A DNA stretch of 64,000 nt, taken from NCBI RefSeq assembly GCF_023078335.1, contig NZ_CP095550.1, positions 1,594,001 through 1,658,000 of the forward strand, in the 5' to 3' direction. Within the stretch, counting starts at the first letter, position 1. Each line of letters opens with the position of its first letter. Positions 37,511 through 45,387 of this stretch are shown here, in pieces. The notes beneath the pieces were generated by a model. It did no database searches, was not told where the DNA came from, and saw only the letters and a list, made by a program, of their open reading frames with translations. The DNA comes from Metabacillus endolithicus. Its GTDB lineage: Bacteria; Bacillota; Bacilli; Bacillales; Bacillaceae. The position numbers and the translations under genes are program-made.

Positions 37511-37879
37511 TTCCTTATCCTCCCAGCAATAACCCCATACTAATCATAATCATTTATTCTTATCTTTATGATTAGACTAAAAAGAAAATAAGTTATTAGA
37601 AGGAAATTACCCTTCTATAAAGAATTTATCTTTATTCAGGTTATTAGAGAGTAAAACAAGGGAATGATTAGAAATGAACTGATTTCTAAAATACGATAAG
37701 ATACGTTTTTTATTCGTATATATCAGTGATTCATTTCATACAATGAATAAATACACAAAAAGTCTCGTCTACTGACGAGCCTTAAAGGGAAAGACAGAGG
37801 TATTGGCACTTATCTAATATTAAAAATAACTTCTGTGACATTGCTTTCATAACGTACAAAAAAAGAATTGGGTGATAAA
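37511..37879. other. Intergenic region between divergent yutH and yutG with orphan hairpin
   Basis: No gene is seen here. A terminator-like hairpin at 37757-37783 (minus strand AAGGCTCGTC, loop AGTA, GACGAGACTT, then TTTTT context) points towards yutH, but no gene ends beside it. It could be a leader attenuator for yutH or mark an unannotated small transcript. Confidence 0.45.
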
Positions 37880-38380
37880 ATGAAAAGTGAAGAGAAAATG
37901 GACATTGTTGAAAAAACAGCAAGAGATTGGCTAGTTAAACGAGGTGTAAAGCTGGAGGATATCGCAGACCTTGTATACTTCTTACAAGAAAAATATCATC
38001 CTGATCTCAAAATGGACGATTGCTTGGATAATGTAGATCGTGTCCTTACAAAAAGAGAAGTACAAAACGCTATTCTTACAGGAATTCAGTTTGATATTCT
38101 CGCTGAAAAAGGACAACTAGAGGAGCCTCTTCAATCTATTATCGGCACTGATGAAAGTCTTTATGGAGTAGATGAGATTTTAGCATTTTCGATTGTTAAC
38201 ATATACGGCTCCATCGGCTTTACTAACTATGGATATATTGACAAAATGAAGCCAGGTATCCTTCAATACCTTAATGATAAATCGGGTGGAAAATGTCATA
38301 CATTCTTAGATGACATTGTTGGTGCAATTGCAGCAGCTGCTTCTAGCAGACTTGCTCATCGTGCCAGAGATGTAGAATAA
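37880..38380 (+). CDS. yutG: Phosphatidylglycerophosphatase A-like protein YutG
   Basis: A 166-residue protein of the PgpA/LtrC-like family, which dephosphorylates phosphatidylglycerophosphate in phospholipid synthesis in some bacteria. Features include WLVKRGVKLEDIADLVYFLQ and DESLYGVDEILAFSIVNIYGSIGFTNYGYIDK-type sequence and a C-terminal FLDDIVGAIAAAASSRLAHR. It lacks the strong transmembrane helices of proteobacterial PgpA, so it may be peripheral. ATG 37880 gives the usual YutG length; a TTG at 37868 overlaps the ribosome binding site. The role in this organism is inferred from family. Confidence 0.8.
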   Translation: MKSEEKMDIVEKTARDWLVKRGVKLEDIADLVYFLQEKYHPDLKMDDCLDNVDRVLTKREVQNAILTGIQFDILAEKGQLEEPLQSIIGTDESLYGVDEILAFSIVNIYGSIGFTNYGYIDKMKPGILQYLNDKSGGKCHTFLDDIVGAIAAAASSRLAHRARDVE

Positions 38381-38388
38381 AAACGTTT

Positions 38389-38422
38389 TAAAAAGCTACT
38401 TCCATTTGAAAGTAGCTTTTTT
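38389..38422 (+). terminator. Bidirectional terminator between yutG and yutF
   Basis: Hairpin AAAAGCTACTT/AAGTAGCTTTTTT serving both convergent genes. Confidence 0.85.
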
Positions 38423-38432
38423 ACATTGCATT

Positions 38433-39206
38433 TCAATTTATATGTTTCAAGTAATCACTCAATGAATCTATTGTATAAGTTGGTTGACTATTATATTGCT
38501 TTAGTAGCTCCTTCGTCGTTACACCAGTATGGACAAGCAGAGTATCAATTCCACAATTCATACCTGCCATTATATCTGTATCGTAATTATCTCCAACCAT
38601 TAATGTATCTTCTTTTGCTACTCCCAATACCTCTAATGCTTGTTCAACAATAATTTTCTCCGGCTTACCAATAAATACAGGTGCTGTATTAGTTGATACA
38701 GCTATGACAGATGTTAATGCACCATTTCCAGGTAATAACCCTCTTTCAGTAGGAATTGCGATATCTGCGTTTGTGGAAATGAAGGCTGCACCGTTTCGTA
38801 CGGCAATGCAGGCTTTTGCATATTTTTCATAAGATATGTCTCGATCAATTCCCACAACAACAAAATCTGGATTTTCATCAACTAAATGATGTCCGCTTGT
38901 TTGGATAGCCTCCCTTAAGCCTTCTTCCCCAATCATATAAACAGTTGCCTGATCCTTTTTTTGCGCGATATAATTCGCTGTTGCCTGACTTGTCGTAAAT
39001 ACCCGATCCTCTGAAGCCTGTATTTGAAATTCATTTAATTTCTTGGCAACTTGTTTAGGTGTTTGAGAAGAGTTGTTCGTAACAAACAGATATGGAATCT
39101 CATTTCTAACTAAATAGTCAACAAAATGACCTGCTTCCTCAATTCGCTCAGTTCCTTTATACATCGTTCCATCTAAGTCGATTAAATACCCTTTGTATTT
39201 TTTCAA
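38433..39206 (-). CDS. yutF: HAD-superfamily (IIA) phosphatase YutF
   Basis: A 257-residue NagD-like HAD phosphatase. Motif I is YLIDLDGTMYKG (nucleophile Asp), motif II FVTNNSSQT, motif III IGKPEK, and motif IV MVGDNYDTDI. TIGR01457-type members act on p-nitrophenyl phosphate and small phosphoesters; the true substrate is unknown. TTG 39206 follows GGGGAGGAATACTT and is the start. It is cytoplasmic and precedes the terminator shared with yutG. Confidence 0.9.
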   Translation of the reverse strand: MKKYKGYLIDLDGTMYKGTERIEEAGHFVDYLVRNEIPYLFVTNNSSQTPKQVAKKLNEFQIQASEDRVFTTSQATANYIAQKKDQATVYMIGEEGLREAIQTSGHHLVDENPDFVVVGIDRDISYEKYAKACIAVRNGAAFISTNADIAIPTERGLLPGNGALTSVIAVSTNTAPVFIGKPEKIIVEQALEVLGVAKEDTLMVGDNYDTDIMAGMNCGIDTLLVHTGVTTKELLKQYNSQPTYTIDSLSDYLKHIN

Positions 39207-39282
39207 AAGTATTCCTCCCCAAGTTGTTTAACCTATTCATTGAAAGGCTAGTAATAAAAACAAAGAGGATGACAAGTATTCG

Positions 39283-39726
39283 TCATCCTAATGGTTTAAA
39301 TGCTGAGACTGGCCCCAATTCATTTTCTATGTAGCTTCGAACTTGAGCTGGGAATGAAGTAATTCCTGCTTTATGAGAAGTAACAACCTGCTGTAGCTCC
39401 TCATGATTAATTTCTAAATAATCCTGAACAAGTTGTTTTCTAAGAAGGATCACTTGTTTTAAGTCATTTGCCTGTGCTTGAGTAACTACTTTTTCATCTA
39501 AAAGTATGTCGATAATGTCTTCGTAACTGCCAGGATCTCTCATAATGAATCCATCAATCATCGAATTTCCCACATCTACGACCGTTTCAATGAACATATG
39601 ACAAATTCTTTCTAGTCCTGCCTTCTCTATTTCTTGATTCCAAGATGTTTGATTATTAAAGAGTTTTATCTGTTCTTCCAGAAATGATAATTTTGCCTCT
39701 ATTTGGTCACGATCTACAAAATACAA
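39283..39726 (-). CDS. yutE: DUF86 family protein YutE (HepT-like, active site degenerate)
   Basis: A 147-residue all-helical protein of the HepT/DUF86 family. HepT toxins use R-x4-6-H-x-Y; here the corresponding segment reads LLRKQLVQDYLEI, so the His is replaced by Gln while Arg and Tyr stay. No MNT-type nucleotidyltransferase antitoxin lies beside it. It is probably not an active toxin-antitoxin pair, and is an orphan of this fold, as in B. subtilis. The gene is twelve bases downstream of the EAL gene on the same strand, so it is likely cotranscribed. Confidence 0.8.
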   Translation of the reverse strand: MYFVDRDQIEAKLSFLEEQIKLFNNQTSWNQEIEKAGLERICHMFIETVVDVGNSMIDGFIMRDPGSYEDIIDILLDEKVVTQAQANDLKQVILLRKQLVQDYLEINHEELQQVVTSHKAGITSFPAQVRSYIENELGPVSAFKPLG

Positions 39727-39738
39727 GTAATCACCTTC

Positions 39739-41049
39739 CTATACTAAAGCAACACGATCCTTCTGTAATTGTCCAGGCTTTGCATAAAAGTATCCTTGTG
39801 CTAAATCAACCTGGTTTCTTTTGAGAACCTCTGCTTCTTCTTTCTTTTCAATACCTTCAGCTACTACTAAGGAGCCTGTTTCTCTGGCAATTAAAATAAG
39901 TCCTTTTAGCATTGATTCCTTTACCTTGCTCGTGTCAATATCTTGAATGACGGATCGATCTATTTTTATAATGTCCGGAAGAAGCTCACTTATTGTATGT
40001 AAACTAGAATATCCTGCTCCTGTATCATCAACAGCTATTCTAAAGCCCTTTTGACGTAATTGTTTTATATTATCATGGAAAAATTTTAAGCCTTCAATTG
40101 AATCTCGCTCAGTTACTTCAAAAATCATCCTTCTAGGCTCGATATCAGGGTACCGCGTTAACAGTTTTTCGAGTCCAGGAATAAACCGTTTATTCCCAAG
40201 TGTAATTGGAGTGAAGTTTAAAAATACATCATCCATACAACCTACTGAATTGATCAAATGAAATGCTTTCTCAAGGACTAAAAGTTCAAGATCATAAATT
40301 AAATTGGATTGCCTCGCTAATGAAAATAATTGTAAAGGACTCTCAAATGCAGTATCTTTAGGTCCTCTTGTCAAAAACTCCCATGCTTTAATTTGATTTG
40401 TTGAAAGGTCTATGATTGGTTGAGCTAACAGACTAATATCCTGCTTTTGAATAATATCACGCATTTTTAATAACGTTTCTATATATCGTGACTGAATTCG
40501 CTTTTCAGCCATTGCCACTGCTTGTTGTTGTGCTGTATATAGCGCATCCTGGATAGTTGAATGCTCTCTTTCAATGAACATATAACCGATTTCAAAAGAT
40601 TGGTTAAAATAAGGATACTTTGTAAACATCCATCTTTCTAACCTTGGCACTAGTGTTCGGATAAGATTTTCAATATACACAACACTTTGCTTATCATCAT
40701 TTATTTTAAAGAAAATGGTTAATCCTTCACTGTAATAATCGTGAACAACAAGTAAGTCTGAGTTGTATGGTGAATCTTCAACAATACTTTTGAATCCTGC
40801 TCTTAGATCTCTTTTATATTCCTCTAATTGTACCGGTTCCAATTGTTGAGAAAATTCACGAAGATTCGAAATAGTCATGACTACTACAGCAACCTGATGT
40901 CCACTAAACATCGCTTGATGGACACCTTCTAAAATCGGGTCTCGAAGTACAAATTTAGGTGGATAGAACTTTAATTTGCTTTTATGTAAAAATAGTTTAC
41001 TCCATTTTCTTAAACGCCTATAATGTTTTTCACATAGCCCACTTATCAT
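39739..41049 (-). CDS. EAL-domain cyclic-di-GMP phosphodiesterase
   Basis: A 436-residue protein: a basic N-terminus, a degenerate GGDEF-like domain (about 40-195; no GGDEF motif, so not a cyclase) and an EAL domain (about 200-430). The EAL motif is EFL, and LNFTP, FEVTERD, DDTGAGYSS, IKIDR, AEGIE and QGYFYAKP keep all catalytic residues, so phosphodiesterase activity is likely. It is soluble. Start support is weak (GGTTGAG upstream of ATG 41049). It is not in this position in B. subtilis and appears to be an insertion before yutE. Confidence 0.82.
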   Translation of the reverse strand: MISGLCEKHYRRLRKWSKLFLHKSKLKFYPPKFVLRDPILEGVHQAMFSGHQVAVVVMTISNLREFSQQLEPVQLEEYKRDLRAGFKSIVEDSPYNSDLLVVHDYYSEGLTIFFKINDDKQSVVYIENLIRTLVPRLERWMFTKYPYFNQSFEIGYMFIEREHSTIQDALYTAQQQAVAMAEKRIQSRYIETLLKMRDIIQKQDISLLAQPIIDLSTNQIKAWEFLTRGPKDTAFESPLQLFSLARQSNLIYDLELLVLEKAFHLINSVGCMDDVFLNFTPITLGNKRFIPGLEKLLTRYPDIEPRRMIFEVTERDSIEGLKFFHDNIKQLRQKGFRIAVDDTGAGYSSLHTISELLPDIIKIDRSVIQDIDTSKVKESMLKGLILIARETGSLVVAEGIEKKEEAEVLKRNQVDLAQGYFYAKPGQLQKDRVALV

Positions 41050-41236
41050 ATTATGTACTCAACCCTTCTGACATTAACTATACGTAGTAACATTTTAACA
41101 TATTTTTCTGTTTTTCGACTTTTTTTTGAAAAAATTATTTTCATTTTGTTCTATTTATGATTGAGGTTTTCTCAGGACTTATTTCTTCTGATATGATAAG
41201 GTATGGATGAAATCTGGGTAATTAAGGAGAGATATA

Positions 41237-41503
41237 ATGTCTGAACGATTTTTTTTATATGATGATACAGTTGATACAAAAACAAGGTTTGTAAGCTTTG
41301 TGGGGGAAAATCAGCGATTCGATCTGGCCATTGTTCAAAGTGACCGTTATTATGGTAAGCATCTTGTTTTGGATATACAAAGTAATCGCTTTGCCATTAT
41401 TGGTGAGGATGATTTAAAGGAACCAGGATACATAGAATATGCTTATCAGCTAAATGAAGAAGATGCAGCAGAGCTCCGTGATTTTTTATATGAATTAATG
41501 TGA
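41237..41503 (+). CDS. DUF3055 family protein (88 aa)
   Basis: An 88-residue acidic protein beginning MSERFFLYDDTVDTKTRFVS, with repeated beta-rich segments (FAIIGEDDLKEPGYIEYAY) and a helical end (EEDAAELRDFLYELM). This fits the DUF3055 family of Bacillus, whose function is unknown. AAGGAGAGATATA precedes ATG 41237. It lies 53 bases before the DUF3905 gene on the same strand and may share a transcript. Confidence 0.7.
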   Translation: MSERFFLYDDTVDTKTRFVSFVGENQRFDLAIVQSDRYYGKHLVLDIQSNRFAIIGEDDLKEPGYIEYAYQLNEEDAAELRDFLYELM

Positions 41504-41556
41504 TGTATGTTAAGGTGATTTTCCGTAGAAACTACCGATTAAAAGGTAGGTGACCT

Positions 41557-41847
41557 ATGATGGATGATAAAGAAAAAGAAACGTATACCGATTTTTCAAA
41601 TGTAGAAACACAACGTAACTTTTTAATTCCTGAACAACTTCCCGAGGGTCCTTATGGCTCACCGCGAAATAAAGATGAGCCTGTTACTAATAAAAGTACA
41701 CCTTGGCAGGAAGGACAACGTTATTATAGTGCCTTTAATTACGAAAATAAATCACTTCATCAAAATTTGGAGCGACATGATATGCCGGCTCATCCAACCC
41801 ATGATGACCCTAGCAAAAATGAAGAACCACCTTATACGTCAAAATAA
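41557..41847 (+). CDS. DUF3905 family protein (96 aa)
   Basis: A 96-residue, proline- and charge-rich protein with little predicted secondary structure. GPYGSP, STPWQEGQRYYSAFNYENK and HPTHDDPSKNEEPP are typical of DUF3905, a Bacillus family of unknown function. It follows the DUF3055 gene and ends before a terminator shared with yutD. AGGTAGGTGACCT precedes ATG 41557. Confidence 0.65.
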   Translation: MMDDKEKETYTDFSNVETQRNFLIPEQLPEGPYGSPRNKDEPVTNKSTPWQEGQRYYSAFNYENKSLHQNLERHDMPAHPTHDDPSKNEEPPYTSK

Positions 41848-41861
41848 GATGGTTAATTAGG

Positions 41862-41894
41862 TAACGTGACTACTTTTTGTCACGTTATTTTTTT
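41862..41894 (+). terminator. Bidirectional terminator between the DUF3905 gene and yutD
   Basis: Hairpin TAACGTGAC/GTCACGTTA followed by TTTTTTT. Confidence 0.85.
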
Positions 41895-42160
41895 ATTCTT
41901 TTTAAAACAAAGTACGCACAGCCGAAATTACAGTATTCAAATATGTACTCATCAAGGGTACTAATTTTTGTGTCATATGTTGCTTTTTGATTTTGATCAT
42001 CAAAAAAACCACGAAGCCTTAGCTGACTATAGCCCCAATCTCCAACAATAAAATCGTATTTATTTAAAATTTCGCTGTATCTTTCTTTAAAAGCCTCTTC
42101 GTTAAAACCGTTTTTTTCTTCCTTTACTAATTCAAAATGCTGGTTTTGAACACTTATCAT
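41885..42160 (-). CDS. yutD: YutD family protein (DUF1027)
   Basis: A 91-residue protein almost diagnostic of YutD: FNEEAFKERYSEILNKYDFI, VGDWGYSQLRLRGFFDD, STLDEYIFEYCNFGCAYFVL. Two cysteines are in the last segment. YutD is widespread in Firmicutes; its molecular role is not established. The ATG at 42160 follows a GAGGTGAAATC site. It is divergent from yutC, as in B. subtilis. Confidence 0.88.
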   Translation of the reverse strand: MISVQNQHFELVKEEKNGFNEEAFKERYSEILNKYDFIVGDWGYSQLRLRGFFDDQNQKATYDTKISTLDEYIFEYCNFGCAYFVLKRIKK

Positions 42161-42276
42161 GATTTCACCTCATCCATATTCCTTATTCTTATCATAATCT
42201 AAACATCTTCAACCATCAATTGCTAAGAAAATTTCATGACATTTTGGTAACTATAAAAGAAGAGGAGGTGCTAATA

Positions 42277-42963
42277 TTGATAAAAACCAAATTAGCGGTT
42301 AGTATTGTAGGTTTATCTTTATTAACAGCATGTCAGTACGGTGCAGAAGAAGATACTTCTTTTATGCATGAAAGTGGAAATACAATTAATGTAAGTGATC
42401 GTACTGATTTATACAACGAAGAAGGTTCGCCAAATGCAAATGATAAAGGAGCAAACTTCGGGTTTGTTCGACATCAAAAAAGCGGCATTCCTCAAGATAT
42501 AGCCTATACTCCTACACCTGGAATGGACCGAGAAGCTGTTGCCAATTCGATTAGCAGCTTAAGTGTTCAGCTACCTAACGTTAATGATGTAGCAACATTA
42601 GTTACAGATGAAGAAGTGTTAGTCGCTTATGAAACGGATTCAGATAATCGTTTTGAAACAGCCGATCAAGTAAAGAAAACAGCCTTATCAGTTATTCCAC
42701 GTTATTATCACGTGTACGTTTCTGATAATCCAAATATGATTCAGCAAATTCAAGCCTATAAGCCACTTGATTCAACAAGTCGGGATATTGATGAAATCTT
42801 AACAGATACAATTAACAAGATGCTTGAGTCTCCTCAAGGCCGTGCTTTAAATAATGGCGAAAATGCTAATGGCGAAGGCTATGGAGAAATGAATGAGGAT
42901 ATCGATGATGATATGAAGGACGATTATGAAAAATCCCGCTATGAAAAGGAAAAAATGCAATAA
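42277..42963 (+). CDS. yutC: YhcN/YlaJ family sporulation lipoprotein YutC
   Basis: A 228-residue secreted lipoprotein. The signal peptide (MIKTKLAVSIVGLSLLTAC) ends in a lipobox LTAC, so the Cys is lipidated. The mature part has the YhcN/YlaJ core (ANSISSLSVQLPNVNDVATLV, RYYHVYVSDNPNMIQQI) and an acidic C-terminal tail (DIDDDMKDDYEKS). Family members localise to the forespore and the spore. The frame opens earlier, but GAGGAGGTGCTAATA places the start at TTG 42277. Confidence 0.85.
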   Translation: MIKTKLAVSIVGLSLLTACQYGAEEDTSFMHESGNTINVSDRTDLYNEEGSPNANDKGANFGFVRHQKSGIPQDIAYTPTPGMDREAVANSISSLSVQLPNVNDVATLVTDEEVLVAYETDSDNRFETADQVKKTALSVIPRYYHVYVSDNPNMIQQIQAYKPLDSTSRDIDEILTDTINKMLESPQGRALNNGENANGEGYGEMNEDIDDDMKDDYEKSRYEKEKMQ

Positions 42964-42967
42964 AAAT

Positions 42968-43000
42968 AAAATGGAACTGTCACTTGACAGTTCCATTTTT
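42968..43000 (+). terminator. Bidirectional terminator between yutC and lipA
   Basis: Hairpin AAATGGAACTGTCA/TGACAGTTCCATTT with a 2-nt CT centre, followed by TT. Confidence 0.85.
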
Positions 43001-43009
43001 CACCAATAA

Positions 43010-43907
43010 TTAAGCTTGTGCTTGCTTTTGTTTAGCTGCCGAATTTACTTGTTCATCTGCATGATAGGATGAACGAACAAGGGGACCAGCTTCGCAATGG
43101 CTAAACCCTTTACTTAATGCAATTTCACGTAGTTCAGCAAATTCATCTGGATGATAATATTTTTGAACTTTAAGGTGTTTTTTCGTTGGTTGCAGGTATT
43201 GACCAATTGTCATAATATCCACATCATGAGCACGTAAATCATCCATTGTTTCGATGATTTGCTCTTTTGTTTCTCCAAGACCAATCATGATACTTGATTT
43301 AGTTGGAATTTCAGGTTGCATTTCTTTTGCACGTTGTAAAAATTCTAAAGAACGATCATATTTTGCACGGGCACGAACTCTAGGTGTAAGTTCACGAACT
43401 GTTTCAATATTATGGTTAAGGATATCCGGCTTTGCATCCATTAACATCTTAAGATTCTCATAAACGCCACCCATATCTGAAGGTAGCACTTCAATTGTTG
43501 TAAATGGACTTTTACGTCGAATCGCACGAACTGTTTCAGCAAATACTTGTGCTCCACCATCTTTTAGGTCATCACGAGCTACTGCAGTTACAACTGCATG
43601 TTTAAGATTCATAAGTGCAACCGAGTCTGCTACGCGTTCTGGTTCTGCTAGGTCTAATTCAGTAGGAAGGCCTGTTTTAACAGCACAGAATCGGCATGCA
43701 CGAGTACATACAGCACCTAAAATCATAAACGTAGCTGTACGACGAACAATCCCAACATTCATGAATATTTGGACATCTAGCCTCTTCACAGACAGTGTGT
43801 AAATTTTGCTCTCTCATAAGCTTTTTTAAATCTGTATAGTTCTCGTTCGTGTTTAATTTTATTTTTAACCATTCTGGCTTACGTAGATATTCTTCCTTTT
43901 TCGCCAT
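43010..43907 (-). CDS. lipA: Lipoyl synthase (frameshifted)
   Basis: A radical-SAM enzyme that inserts two sulfur atoms into protein-bound octanoate. Auxiliary-cluster cysteines lie in [12 protein letters not shown] and the SAM-cluster cysteines in [11 protein letters not shown] 43907 ([15 protein letters not shown]) follows GGAGATGAATCAG. One extra base at 43748-43749 breaks the frame just after HECW; removing it continues into [11 protein letters not shown] and gives 298 residues, exactly the B. subtilis length. It depends on Fe-S supply from the suf genes in this window. Lipoylation is needed for pyruvate dehydrogenase, so a true loss would be costly. Confidence 0.92.
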
Positions 43908-44208
43908 CTGATTCATCTCCATTATGTAATCTATTTATAGTTGTCCACTAATCAAGCTATTTCAATATACGTTTCCACTTTAACATAAGGAAACGAGTCG
44001 GACAAGGAAAAGGACTGTATGTAATTTCTAACATTTTCTATTAATGAAATACAAATTGAAAACCAAACTATAAAAAGATACTTCCATGAAATTTGTTATT
44101 GACAAGGATTGGACTTTTACAGGCAGTATTACCTTTTAAATTGATACCAGGTACCACTGCCAGTGAAGGTGTGATTCAATTTGGAACAAATGAAAGGAGC
44201 TCATTACT

Positions 44209-45204
44209 GTGCAAAAAGTACTTTCCTTTATGATCATCTTCTTCATGATGATCTCTGTTTCAGCACATCAAGTTGCCTATGCTGCTGAAAAATCCGACCA
44301 AGAAAAAGAATCTGAGAAGCTAATGAGCTTATATACAAAAGTAGAAACATTAACGAACATACCTTGGTATGTATTAGCTGCAATTGATCAATATGAAAGG
44401 AATGTTCGTCATTCAAGAAAAGACATTCCAAAAGCTAATGGGTCCATTGAAATTTATATCAAACCCGAAGTATGGGCAGGGCCACTCAATCCAAATATGC
44501 AGGATACAAATCCTAGAAGCATAGGTTTATTTGGAGGAATTGGAGAGGATGGTAATGGAGATCAGGTTGCCGATCCAACAAATGATGAAGACATCCTCTA
44601 TTCTTTTGCGCATTATTTACAATCATATGGATCTGATTTGGAAAATTTAAAGATTGGCTTATGGGATTATTATCAACGTGATAAAACAGTTGGACTCATT
44701 TTAGGTCATATGAAATTATATAAAAAATATGGCCACTTGGATTTAGATAAGCATGCATTCCCTGTCCCTTTAAAACATAACTATAGTTACAAAAATACGT
44801 GGGGAGATGCCCGCGGCTGGGGTGGCAGAAGAATTCATGAAGGAACTGACATTTTTGCAAACTATGGGGTTCCTGTAAGAGCAACTTGTTACGGAGTTGT
44901 TGAGATGAAGGGGTGGAATCGATATGGTGGTTGGAGAGTAGGGATACGCGATATCGACAATACGTACCATTACTTTGCCCATTTAAATGGTTTTGCGGAT
45001 GGTCTCCAAACAGGACAAGTTGTCGAGCCAGGTCAATTAATTGGATCAGTAGGAAGCTCTGGTTATGGCCCTCCAGGTACAGCTGGGAAATTCCCACCAC
45101 ACCTACATTATGGCCTATATAAAGATAACGGTCGTACTGAATGGTCATTTGACCCGTACCCTCACCTGAAGTCTTGGGAACGTGCTGAACGAAAAAGAAA
45201 ATAA
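44209..45204 (+). CDS. lytH: Sporulation-specific L-Ala-D-Glu endopeptidase LytH (M23 family)
   Basis: A 331-residue secreted peptidase. A signal peptide (about 1-26, ending VAYAAEK) is followed by a lysozyme-like helical region (about 35-170) and a C-terminal M23 domain. Zinc ligands are His210 and Asp214 (HEGTD) and His300 (HLHYG at 298-302). In B. subtilis LytH (YunA) trims tetrapeptides in the spore cortex to single alanines under sigma-K control. GTG 44209 follows GAAAGGAGCTCATTACT. I did not recognise a sigma-K promoter by eye. Confidence 0.88.
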   Translation: MQKVLSFMIIFFMMISVSAHQVAYAAEKSDQEKESEKLMSLYTKVETLTNIPWYVLAAIDQYERNVRHSRKDIPKANGSIEIYIKPEVWAGPLNPNMQDTNPRSIGLFGGIGEDGNGDQVADPTNDEDILYSFAHYLQSYGSDLENLKIGLWDYYQRDKTVGLILGHMKLYKKYGHLDLDKHAFPVPLKHNYSYKNTWGDARGWGGRRIHEGTDIFANYGVPVRATCYGVVEMKGWNRYGGWRVGIRDIDNTYHYFAHLNGFADGLQTGQVVEPGQLIGSVGSSGYGPPGTAGKFPPHLHYGLYKDNGRTEWSFDPYPHLKSWERAERKRK

Positions 45205-45248
45205 CGTCGACAAAACTCGGGGCGTGCCTGTCACTTCCCGAAATGCAC

Positions 45249-45280
45249 AAAAAAGAGGCTGATTTTCTCAGCCTCTTTTC
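45249..45280 (-). terminator. Intrinsic terminator of the metS-type gene
   Basis: Hairpin AGAGGCTGA/TCAGCCTCT with flanking A and T tracts. Confidence 0.85.
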
Positions 45281-45282
45281 AT

Positions 45283-45387
45283 TTATTTTTGTTTGGCTTT
45301 GATCACAGCATTTGTAATACTTGCGGCCATTCCGCCCCAAATGATCACTATACCGATAATCATCATCGCAATCGCGCTTCCGCTCAT
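45283..45387 (-). CDS. MetS-type small subunit of an NSS transporter (34 aa)
   Basis: A 34-residue microprotein starting at ATG 45387 and overlapping the transporter's stop (TAATG). AAAAAGGAGGTATCACAGTA is its ribosome binding site, placed at the end of the transporter gene. It has one hydrophobic helix (AIAMMIIGIVIIWGGMAAS) and a basic tail (KAKQK). This matches MetS, the small subunit of the MetPS methionine/alanine importer. It is too short for most gene callers. The overlap implies stoichiometric synthesis with the transporter. Confidence 0.85.
   Translation of the reverse strand: MSGSAIAMMIIGIVIIWGGMAASITNAVIKAKQK

Noticed and set aside
39283..41049. HepT/MNT toxin-antitoxin system at yutE
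   Set aside because: The neighbouring gene is an EAL phosphodiesterase, not a nucleotidyltransferase, and the HepT catalytic His is missing.
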